A DNA stretch of 64,000 nt from Rhexocercosporidium sp. MPI-PUGE-AT-0058 (Eukaryota; Ascomycota; Leotiomycetes; Helotiales): NCBI GenBank assembly GCA_020746875.1, contig JAGTJL010000037.1, forward strand, positions 173,590 to 237,589, in the 5' to 3' direction. The notes under the pieces were generated by a model. That model did not search any database. It was not told the DNA's origin and was given only the letters and a program-made list of their open reading frames with translations. Shown here one piece after another: positions 1-8,615 of this stretch. Each line of letters begins with the position of its first letter. Position 1 is the stretch's first letter. The translations under genes were made by a program, and so were the position numbers.

Positions 1-830
1 TACTAACAAGTCTCCAGGAGGAAAAGAAAAATGCTGTTCTGGTTCTTTAAATGCTGAGGTGGGGCAAGCAAGACCGCAACTCCTGTAACTCGGTTCAAGA
101 CCGCCCTACTGGATGAGGAAATCGCGTACCAAGTTTCAACAGAGCTAATCAAGATGCATAGAAAAAGAACAGAATTGGTCCATGGAGGGACTATTCACTC
201 GCCTCTTGTGATTTGTGGCAGGTACGAAGCTTGATGTCATGTACGCGTGTATAGTACATTAACCTGCGTTGGGCTGACGTGAGACGGTGGGTCTGAATTC
301 GGAGATGCCATGCCTCTATTAATTTTAGAAACGACACGTACGCAAAATGCACTATCTGTCAGCACTGGTGTTACTTGGCCTTTCTTGTTTTCTTTGCCTT
401 GCTTTCCAACTTCTTCAGGATGGGAAGACTTTTTCCTGTTCCAGATGGTCTTCAGTTTATCCAAGGTCCACACTCTTTCACAACATACGCTGCCAACGTC
501 CAATCTGCCCTGAATCGAGCAGCACGTTAGCAACACTTCATCACTCCACTGCTCTATCTTCATCAACTATGACCCGACCTCACCGACGCCAGACCAAAGT
601 CCTCTGACTACTCCAGCGCACTCGCATCGTCTCTGATCTTGCGGTAGTGATTACAAACTACATTCGATCCGCAACCTCTCTTCAGCATATACCTGCGCTT
701 TCGGCCAGCATATATCCCTCACCCGAACTGAAATTTTCCTCGCTCATCAGTCATTAAGAGCGGTCGACCTTATAAATATCACGCAAAATGTTTATAGACA
801 GGAGATGGGAGATGGGACTAAAGAGGATTT
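1..830. other. No gene recognised
   Basis: Mixed-composition sequence with only short overlapping open frames on both strands and no recognisable domain. A weak open frame pair near 310-610 lies on top of an antisense one and neither has a motif, so I do not call a gene. Confidence 0.4.
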
Positions 831-1371
831 GTGATCGAGGAGTCTGCGACTAACAACGGAGGAAAGCGAACCATTTTCGTGGAGATAATAAGCTTAAGAA
901 CAATAGTGCCGCTATATTTCTATACCCGATTCTCGGAAACTCTTGATTTAGTCAAAGGATCGATGAAGCTTTACAAGACCGATCTGCCGGATATGGAAAA
1001 ACTTAAAGCGTCTGCACAGACCTTGCAAATTGGAGATCCCAAGATAGTTGAGCCTCTGATGTATCACAGATACACAGTAAAGGACGAGGTCACAGTACTT
1101 CGGGTGATTGGGTTTTGAGTAAATACTGAAGATTATAAATAGGCTAGCTAATGATAAAGAGTTGGAAAAATATGGCAATGATATTATTTTGATAGGAGTT
1201 GTTTATGAACTCACGGACACTCATTTAATTAGGCCCACTAAGAAGATAATTGACGACCTTTATATTATTAAGGGGAGTGAGATACGAGCCCTCAAGACGG
1301 AGCTTTTGGATAAATATTATACGGAAGAAGCTTTAAGGAAGCTATTGTCTTCGATGCCGAAGACTCTCTGA
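831..1371 (+). CDS. Unrecognised open frames, possibly one small gene
   Basis: Two open stretches (831-1118 and 1162-1371) follow each other on the plus strand. They are separated by about 45 AT-rich bases that could be a small intron or simply decay. The translated pieces are charged and Lys/Leu rich, with no motif I can assign. The first stretch has no clear ATG context. The sequence just downstream becomes AT-rich and stop-filled, so this may be a partly decayed gene. I do not recognise a family. Confidence 0.2.
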
Positions 1372-1589
1372 CTACGAATTATATTATAAATGAAGAGTTA
1401 GCTGTCGTAGATGAAAATGGAGTATATATAAACAGTGTGACGTCAAGACCAGAGATTAAAACAAGGGCAAATTATCTAAATTAGAATAATACTTTATATA
1501 ATATAATAGTTTCCTTCTTTAACTCGCTTTAAAACTTTATAATTCGTTCACGGCTTATAGTAGCTTCTTTCTCTTAAGAATTCTCGCTC

Positions 1590-1830
1590 TCCGGACGACC
1601 CTTCCACTTAACAAGGTATTCAGCCCTTCTGAGGAGCACTCGCTTCTTAAGTAGTCGTACGCCCGAATGATTCCCTTAATAAGTCGCCTCAAACTCTTCG
1701 ACGAGCCCCAGGCCTATATCCTTCCGTTTCTCCTACGTATTACCTTCGTGCGAAAATCCTTTCCACTTTACAAGGTACCAAGTCGTGTTGCCTCGTTTCC
1801 ACTTAACAAGCAACACTTTAGCCTCTCATA
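1590..1830 (-). pseudogene. Two tandem chromodomain remnants
   Basis: On the minus strand two copies of the chromodomain core are visible. The first (1754-1777) reads YLVKWKGFSHEGNT and continues into an EEFEATY-like helix. The second (1598-1624) reads AEYLVKWKG and continues RPESENS. In both, the Trp that should follow the NT/NS position is a stop codon, as expected from G-to-A change in TGG. Chromodomains of this type close the integrase of Ty3/gypsy chromoviruses and also occur in HP1-like proteins. The rest of any pol gene is not visible. Two cores within about 160 bases is unusual for a single integrase tail, so this could be a duplicated tail or a chromodomain-protein remnant. Confidence 0.65.
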
Positions 1831-1871
1831 TCCCTCCCTCGGCATCAATTGCAACTAGCTGACTGCCATAA

Positions 1872-3052
1872 AGCGGCTGTATTACCGACCTTTCTAAGCG
1901 CCCTAGTATAGCTGTCGGTATGCTTCCCTGAGGATCCTCGACCCAGTCGGCGGTTGCTAGCAGACTTAATGTGGAAGAAGGAAGAGCATCTCGAAGCTCC
2001 GGGTAGATTAGTATTGTATTAAAGGGCTAAGGATCACTCGGTCGGAAACCAGGAGTGAAGTGCTAAAAACATCCGGCTGACTAATCCTAACCTAACAGCA
2101 TGCAGATAAATTCTATAAGAGCACAGGAACTCACGGATTTTATGTGGGACGTGGTGCGGTTTGGAAAAGGTGAGGAAGCATCCCTTCAATTGCAAATATG
2201 TAGTCCTTAGTTTGCAATAGCCGGTCTTGAAAAGTAATTTTCTGCTGCTGATATCACCAACGACCTCATTTGCTGCCAACCTTCTTTTATGAGTTTACTT
2301 CAGATAACAGCTGAGAAACAGAAGCTTTTAGATCTTCGTTGATGTCGAACTCCTTTCCCTAGAATCAAAAGCAGCATGTTGCTTCCGTTGGCGATCGCAG
2401 TTTGGAAAACACATTGGTGGGGTCAGCCGGTGAAGCCGTTCAATGCTTACCTCGCACCGAACTGTATTCCGCCACGAGCGGCTGGGCGGGTCTTTACCTT
2501 GCTGGGGGTACCCCTCTTTCCCTTTTTTTTTATTGCGTCTATTGCGTTTGATATATTGAATAGAGCTCATTCCTACGAGGTAGAGTGGGACTTAGATGAA
2601 TCATGATTGGCAAGGCACTTGGGGAACATGGCGCTCATCGTAGCTATTGCATTTTGTTCGCTCATTTGGTGAGAATACGCCGCTATCAATGCTTTGGATA
2701 AATCTGGGTGAGATAAGGCCCCCTACTTTATGTGTACCCCGGTTCAAATTGTCCGATTCCAGCTTCAACCTTCAGTAGTTTAACTCTCTCGTTCTCCTTG
2801 GCATTTCAATTGAGAGGTGGATGAGGGAGTGCCAAAAGAGGCATCTCGAGAGTTCATGGTCGGCCAGAGGATTCGAAGAGTTGACGTTCAGGACGCTTGG
2901 AGCTTCCTCGCTCCGACGATCTGATCAGATGCAGAGATTGACGTCATCACAAACGCAGACATCTATCTAAAACCATTCCTACTCTACGGAGCCAAATAAT
3001 TCAGCAATGCCATGCGACGATCATCAAAAAACATGCCGACGCGAATGCTGAC
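1872..3052. other. Intergenic, no gene recognised
   Basis: Short open frames only, for example at 2376-2606 plus and 2328-2570 minus, which overlap each other. None shows a domain, a good start context or splice signals. Confidence 0.35.
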
Positions 3053-4215
3053 ATGGGCTCACCGATGCCAGTGACAACAAAATCTCCATCTCTTGGAGAT
3101 CCCAGCCTCCTTTCATTGCACAGTCTGGGCTGTGAGCGGAAGCCTTGTCCTCATTCAACAGCCTTTGATGAACAAAACAAGGTTCAATCAGAGACCTTGT
3201 TGCCTTTTGACTCGGTCGGTCACAAGTTCAACAGCAATAATACTGCACGGCTGCCATCTACCATACCCCAAGAGCTGCCCGCTGCATCTCTCACGGGGTG
3301 GAAACAGCTGGTAGCAGCCGCGAGAATGGCCATAGAAGGATTAGACGACAGAGAACCTCTATACTGGCGCTCCACTTAGGATTAGCGTGCTGATGGAAAA
3401 ACAGGTTCAAGCCTTGGAGACATCTGATAATCCGACTGCAACTGCTAGCCTTTATAAGGCATTGCTTACAACGCAGCAACCATCTCATATCGAAATGGCA
3501 ACTACAAGACTGTTCTACGCTATAGAGCACTTCGAAGGAAATGTTCTCGGAAAATCTGAAGCTGATGCCAACTTTAGTCCAGGACGTGGAACTTCGGGAC
3601 TTCCCTGCGTCTTTCCCTCTGAAGGACTACAAATCTTTTGTGCTGCCTGTGAGAGCGAAACCGAAATGGCAAAGTCTTACGCCTGTACACAGTGTCTGCG
3701 TGGCATTTGCCCCATCTGTGTCACCCGATTGATGGCCTAGAAGTGGACGAGAAGGAGATGTCCATGGTGTTCTGCTGATGGTGCGCAATTTAAGCCAATT
3801 TACTAGTACCAGAAGAACCATCCCTGACGCTACTGAAATCAACTACGCCTTCGTCGTTCTAGGCACCTGGACAAGAACGGGTTCAAAATTTGTGCACAAG
3901 CAAGTCCAACGTCGCAACGCTCGAGGATATCATCAGTCAGCCCCTATTCGGCTATTCCGCTACCAGACTTTCAACTGGCTGCATCGAGCTGCTAGGTCAG
4001 CCTCAGCGCTTCATATATGGCATATCAGTACATTGACGCAAGGCTCTGTTCCTCATCCTCGACATTTCTGGCAGCATGGTACGCTCCGCTCCCCATCTGC
4101 CCTGCCACATGTGCGAGCTTTAGGTAAGCGCCCAAACGCCGGGATGCTAGAGGGGGCTGAGACAATCTGCCGCTGACAGTGGTAATCAGAATGCTCGCAT
4201 CAACATCAAGGACTG
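3053..4215 (+). pseudogene. Degraded RING-like/vWA domain gene
   Basis: Three plus-strand frames carry pieces of one gene. Frame one (3053-3379) has no clear domain. Frame two (3387-3740) ends in a Cys-rich block with paired cysteines (FCAAC, ACTQC, GICPIC). Past an in-frame stop this runs into RRCPWC and GAQFKPI, which is the layout of a RING-type zinc finger. Further on, 4046-4081 encodes LFLILDISGSM, the DxSxS MIDAS motif that opens a von Willebrand A domain. A stop follows within about ten codons. Fungal proteins combining a RING-like finger with a vWA domain are known. Frame changes and stops between the parts indicate a dead gene. It could be a multi-exon gene with introns I failed to place, but the stops inside the zinc finger argue against that. 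Confidence 0.55.
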
Positions 4216-4666
4216 GCAACGGATATACCCTGTTATTTGAAACTTGATATCTTAGCGCGACCGTTTTATGGACGCTGATGCCAAAGTCCTCACGCTCGGA
4301 GGGATAATGGTGGTGCGCCGAAGTGGCATCGAGTCTATTATTGTCGTTCTGTCAGATTAATTGGTTGATCTGGCACGCGTGTAAGTAACGGCAGGCATGA
4401 TGTATAGTGTACTTCTCGGTGCTGGCGTTGTATAAAGCATCCTGGTATTCCGTTTGTCATATCCACCATCTCAAGTCAGATTCACCTCCTCGCCTCGTCC
4501 TCAATACAAACTCAAACACTCCTCTTCAGACTTCAGACCCCAACTTCCTCTCCATACTTCACAATCATCTCAAATCTTCAAGCCCCAACAGCAACTTCCT
4601 CCCAACACTTCACAATCACCTCCAACCTTCAAGTCAAGCTACTCTCAAACACTTTATCAAACAACC

Positions 4667-5182
4667 ATGTCTCAAGTCATGATTAACGACACTACCACTC
4701 TCCTCTCCTCCTCCCGTCCCTACACCAAGTCAGGCATCGGCGGCGCAGTGAACATCCGCAAAGCTTCATCGCACCTCGCCGTCCCCTCCGCACCCCGCGT
4801 CGTCCCCACACCCAGCAAAGGCAACTTCCTCACTGGCATCGGCGGCGCAGGCAACTCCCACTCATACGAAGAGCGCGCCAGCATCTCCTTCGACGAAGAG
4901 ATGGCCCGCCGCGCCGTCCGCAAACAATCCGTTGTAGGAAGCTGGCACCACGGCATCGGAGGAGCTGGCAACCGATCTTCGTTCGTCGGCACCTCTGCCT
5001 CGTCTTCCGTGGAGCCAAACTGCTTCTTCACCTCGGCGATGGGCACACAGAGCGGTGCAGATAGAGTCAAGGAGCGCGTAGCTTCATACTTTGCTGGCAG
5101 CAAGAGGAACTCCGTTGCTGATGAGAAGGATGTCGACTCGATGTCTATTGATGACCCTGAGAGCTGGGCGAGGGATAGCTGA
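4667..5182 (+). CDS. DUF3602-type GIGGAGN-repeat protein
   Basis: A 171-residue single-exon gene. The ATG at 4667 is chosen because it has a strong context (acaaccATGtct) just after a C/T-A-rich leader typical of fungal 5' UTRs. The open frame does extend upstream, but without a comparable start. The protein carries three Gly-rich motifs: GIGGAVN (about 23-29), GIGGAGN (57-63) and GIGGAGN (96-102). These resemble the repeated G-x-GGAGN motif of the fungal DUF3602 family. There are no membrane segments, and the C-terminus is acidic and Ser-rich. Coding sequence is GC-rich with C-ending codons, unlike the flanks, and has no stops or frame breaks. Function of the family is unknown to me. Confidence 0.8.
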   Translation: MSQVMINDTTTLLSSSRPYTKSGIGGAVNIRKASSHLAVPSAPRVVPTPSKGNFLTGIGGAGNSHSYEERASISFDEEMARRAVRKQSVVGSWHHGIGGAGNRSSFVGTSASSSVEPNCFFTSAMGTQSGADRVKERVASYFAGSKRNSVADEKDVDSMSIDDPESWARDS

Positions 5183-5689
5183 ACTGTTGGTTCTTGGGAT
5201 TAGATGGGATTCTTCTTTGTTTGGTTCGGACGGAAAATCAATCCCCCTCGTTCACTCTGATGGGTGAACTTGTTATATTTCAGCGAGCGACTTTCTTTTG
5301 TGGAGGTTTTTGATTCCTCTTTTTATATTTCATTATTTCTTTTGTTCAGTATTTGCGGAGTTTGTAGACTGGTGGAGGATGCGAGTCGAATAGATAATTC
5401 AGTGCGTTGTAGATGGGTATCCAAGCTATGAATGTTCCAAAACAATGTCTCCTCCCTTTTACACAGTTCCGCGTACACAAAATCAGCTCCCTATTGATAT
5501 CAATTACACCCTTTGCTCGCCAGACTACAACCCTCATTTTCCAAACTTCGCCTTGATCTCTTCCTCACTAAAGCGTCTCGTCTTCCGCCTCAGCATCTCC
5601 GCCAACTCCACCTGACTTATTCCAATCTGGTTCCCAATTAGCACCAGCTGCTTAGCAAGTTGCATGTAATTCTTCGTCAGCACCCGGAA
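5183..5689. other. 3' region of the GIGGAGN gene and spacer
   Basis: T-rich sequence after the stop at 5180-5182 probably holds the 3' UTR. A minus-strand open frame (5534-5782) overlaps the CE15 fragment that starts near 5690. I treat it as antisense noise. Confidence 0.4.
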
Positions 5690-6110
5690 CATGATCTCCA
5701 AGAGAACGACAACATGGCCGCAAAGCAGAACAGCGGCAGCCACGGCACAGGTCTCTTCTTCAACCTGTATGGCAAGACCCACAACGCAGGCTCCCTCCTA
5801 GCATGGGCGTGGGGCGTGAGCCGACTCATCGATGGCCTCGAGCTCACCCCCTCCGCTAACATCGACACCACACGCCTCGACGTAACAGGGTGCTCGCGCA
5901 ACGGCAAAGGAGCCTTCATCGTCGACGCACTATAACCACGCATCGCGCTCACCATTCCACAAGAATCCGGCTCCGGAGTAGCATGCTGGCGCATCTCAGA
6001 CACGCAGAAGGCCGCCGGCATCCAACCTCCTAACTCCAACCCATTCATCTGCGCAGAAGACGGATCCACTTGTTTGCCCTGCTCTCCAGCGACATCTCTG
6101 CTGCTGACCG
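5690..6110 (+). pseudogene. CE15 glucuronoyl esterase fragment
   Basis: The plus-strand translation matches the central part of 4-O-methyl-glucuronoyl methylesterases, which cleave the ester between lignin and glucuronoxylan outside the cell. Visible landmarks are LLAWAWGVSRLIDGLELTP, then VTGCSRNGKGA containing the nucleophile serine motif GCSRNG, then RIALTIPQESGSG and ACWRIS. A TAA stop sits between VDAL and PRIALTIPQE, and the N-terminal part and the C-terminal catalytic His region are missing. This is therefore an internal remnant. Plant-biomass enzymes of this family are normally secreted, but no signal peptide region is left here. Confidence 0.75.
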
Positions 6111-6240
6111 CCACGTAGCTTGATCAAGGTTATCCCGTCCCATGGTACCTACTCTCGCGCTTTGATCGGCTTCACGAACTGGGAAGAGGTGATTATCAAC
6201 TATACCTCCTTTTATGTCGCTGCAGATGGTGCATAGAAGA

Positions 6241-6267
6241 GCTTTGTCCCTCGACGAGGGACAAAGC
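6241..6267. repeat. Perfect 27-nt palindrome
   Basis: Arms GCTTTGTCCCTCG and CGAGGGACAAAGC pair exactly over 13 bp around a single central A. It lies just after the CE15 remnant and before an unannotated GC-rich stretch. It does not sit at the 3' end of any gene I call, and no T-run follows. Confidence 0.85.
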
Positions 6268-6980
6268 CTGGAGGGCAGATGGCGATCTCAAGGGAAAGAT
6301 ATCTTATTAGGTATTCCATTATCTCGTTCGCCTGCTAAAGTTCTTGGCATGTACGGCTTAACGACAGCGGTTCCCTTTCCCTCTCGTACCGACTATATAC
6401 CACGATAACGGGCTCGTCACATCCTTCGGCGCATCGATTCCGGCGTCGCGATCCTTTCTCTTTTGTTGTTAGGGTGTCTCGGTGACATCGCAAGAGTTGG
6501 ATCATGAACAGTTACTCATACAACACAACTCCCGGCCACCCGGGAGCATACTACCCCTGCCAGAGCAGCTGCAGCCGCCTGGGCTACAGAAAGCTAACTT
6601 ATTTCGGGTTTCAGCTGTGATTACGTCTTACCTCACGTGACTAAATGATGTGGAATCAAAGTCTTGGCCTGGACAGCCTCGGCCAAGAAACAAATCAATT
6701 CCAAATCTTAGAAATAAATAGAGGTTTAAGTGAGAGTAGGACAGAAAAGAACACCTGTTACTGTAATCTCACTACACTTAATTCCCCTGAAAATGTTGCA
6801 CAAGCAAGGCTGAGTCTTCAAACCCCATCTTCATTTTGTCACTTCCAGCCCCACTACCTTCATAATATATCTGATTTTCCATATCTTCAACCATTTTCAT
6901 CTTTCTTCATACAATCCATTGTACTTTGCAGTTTGAACACCAACACTATACTACAAAATCACCACAGTTCATAGTCAACA
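6268..6980. other. Spacer and upstream region of the coiled-coil gene
   Basis: 6340-6620 is GC-rich, unlike the AT-rich transposons, and has no recognisable coding. It could be the end of an old element. 6780-6980 is C/T/A-rich with long pyrimidine tracts and CACC/ACAAC runs just before the ATG at 6981, typical of a fungal promoter and leader. Confidence 0.35.
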
Positions 6981-8228
6981 ATGGCCACCGAAGCGGCAGT
7001 CCGGCACCGCATTCTCTCCTCCGCATCCGAAAACTCAGAGCTTCTCGTAAAGCTAGCCCAAACCAGCGAAGCACCTAGTATCCTGCAAGCCCACCTACTC
7101 CACGTCTCCCGACTCGAAGAAGCTCTGAAAGACCAAACCACATCTGTCACCAACCTCAAAGCGCAGGTCGACGCCAAGTTCAAAACGCACAAGAAATTCC
7201 GCGATTCCACAACCCGTCGCTTTTTCTATCGCGCCACGAAAATGCTGTCCAAGTTCGAGAAGAGAGCCATGAAAGAAGAGAGGGATTATTTCACAGCGCT
7301 AGGAGCGCAGAGTAAAGCGGAAGAGAGACGGGCGGTATTGCAAGCTAACTATGACGCCGCGGTTAGAGCGAAGGAGCCGCTTGAAACTGCCACCAAAGAA
7401 CATGGAAGTGTACATGAACGGATCGATAAATTGTACGAAAAGTTGTTCAGGGGTCCTACTCTTGGATTTGCGGACGAGGATGAGCGCGAGAACTGGTTCT
7501 ATGGGGCGAGAGAGAGAAACGAGGAGATTAAAAGAGGAATTTTGGCTGCGAGACGGGCAAAGGCTGTATTAGGCGTGGCGCAGACGTATCTGAAGCGTGG
7601 TCAGAATAATTTGAAGGCTGCGCAGAGGCAGGCGGAAGAGAGTCTTTTGCTTCTGGATGATGCATTGAACTCGCTTCATCGGACGAATGAGGCTTTGAGA
7701 TTGGCCGTGGAGACTGTGAGGAAAGCGGATGAGCATCTTGCGCCTCTTTCGGGAGATAGGGAACTGGCTCGGCAGATGCTTCTCGCGCATTTTGAGGCGG
7801 CAAAGATACAAGTCGAGAGATCGTATTCAAGAGAGAGCATTCTTGGCGCTGTGATCGCCTCGCAAGAAAGCTTGATAGAAGCGGAAGGGAGGCTGAATGA
7901 GATGATTCAGTATACAAAAGACAGAGAACAGACGGGGCTTTCGGATATCAGAGTTACTGCGAGGCAGTTGGAGGATGCGAGACAGGAGCTTCAGCAGATT
8001 AGACAGGGAGTATTTGAGAGGGTTGCGGGATTCGGAGAGGCGGCGCCGGCGTACAATGAGTGTTGTGATCGGGCGGATAGTTTTTGTGTTGTTTTTGATC
8101 AGGGGACACATGAGCATGTGAATGTTGTTGAAGAGCTACCTGGACTGTCGGTCAGAGGTGAACATAGTGCGCTACCGGGATACGATTATGAGCGCGCTGG
8201 CGGTACTAATCCCTCCAGCTACTGTTAG
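6981..8228 (+). CDS. Conserved fungal coiled-coil protein
   Basis: An uninterrupted 415-codon single-exon gene. The ATG at 6981 has a good context (caacaATGgcc). Most of the chain is charged alpha-helix rich in E, K, R, A and L with few Pro/Gly, so it should form coiled coils over roughly residues 30-130 and 170-350. A conserved-looking block near 65-110 (FRDSTTRRFFYRATKML, then EERDYFTALGAQ) matches an uncharacterised fungal family I recall only as hypothetical proteins. There is no signal peptide or membrane segment. The tail (about 360-415) is less helical. Codon use is normal and no mutation signs are seen, in contrast to the transposons starting 300 bases downstream. Role unknown; a structural or scaffolding role would be inference only. 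Confidence 0.85.
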   Translation: MATEAAVRHRILSSASENSELLVKLAQTSEAPSILQAHLLHVSRLEEALKDQTTSVTNLKAQVDAKFKTHKKFRDSTTRRFFYRATKMLSKFEKRAMKEERDYFTALGAQSKAEERRAVLQANYDAAVRAKEPLETATKEHGSVHERIDKLYEKLFRGPTLGFADEDERENWFYGARERNEEIKRGILAARRAKAVLGVAQTYLKRGQNNLKAAQRQAEESLLLLDDALNSLHRTNEALRLAVETVRKADEHLAPLSGDRELARQMLLAHFEAAKIQVERSYSRESILGAVIASQESLIEAEGRLNEMIQYTKDREQTGLSDIRVTARQLEDARQELQQIRQGVFERVAGFGEAAPAYNECCDRADSFCVVFDQGTHEHVNVVEELPGLSVRGEHSALPGYDYERAGGTNPSSYC

Positions 8229-8370
8229 AGAAGATGCAGATGCCAACTTGCCAAGGGAGTAGACCGGGTAGGTCAAGGAATGGCTGCTCCCTGGTTATGA
8301 AGAGTGTTGATCGTCTTTCTGATATAAAACAATAAATTTCGTCCGTGCATATCAAATGACGCCCTGCAAG

Positions 8371-8528
8371 ACTCTTCAACAAATCATCGATCGACATATA
8401 TGCCTTGCATCCACCGTCAAACCACCAATAATAGCCTGCGCACCAATACTGGCTGTTAGTGCGCAGGTTCTTATTAGTTTGACGGTGGATGCAAGGCATA
8501 TATGTCGATCGATGATTTGTTGAAGAGT
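8371..8528. repeat. Long hairpin with 52-bp perfect arms
   Basis: Left arm 8371-8422 and right arm 8477-8528 are exact reverse complements over 52 bp. The pairing extends imperfectly into the 54-nt spacer (about 18 more pairs with three mismatches), leaving a loop of roughly 15 nt. The right arm ends exactly where the terminal repeat of the next transposon begins. It may be a foldback element or an inverted duplication made at the insertion site. Confidence 0.9.
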
Positions 8529-8615
8529 TAATAGTCGGTGCTCCTCCTGTAATTCTGCGGGCCCTCGCTTACAGTCGGGGAAAGCAAGTGTCACAGGAAA
8601 GCAAGTGTCACAGCT
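8529..8615. repeat. Left terminal inverted repeat of the Fot1-like element
   Basis: This 87-nt stretch is an exact reverse complement of 10926-11012. It contains two adjacent direct copies of GGAAAGCAAGTGTCACA, a plausible transposase binding array. The first few bases include the TA target. Confidence 0.9.

Noticed and set aside
1162..1371. EALRKLLSSMPKTL resembling an NLR post-NACHT motif
   Set aside because: The match is a single short helix and the surrounding residues do not follow the NLR order seen at 43 kb.
2328..2606. Overlapping sense and antisense open frames
   Set aside because: Neither shows a motif, splice signals or codon pattern that would favour one strand.
5534..5782. Minus-strand open frame of 82 codons
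   Set aside because: Half of it is antisense to the CE15 fragment and it has no domain or good start.
6340..6620. GC-rich stretch that resembles an LTR or element end
   Set aside because: No partner repeat, target duplication or coding was found in the window.
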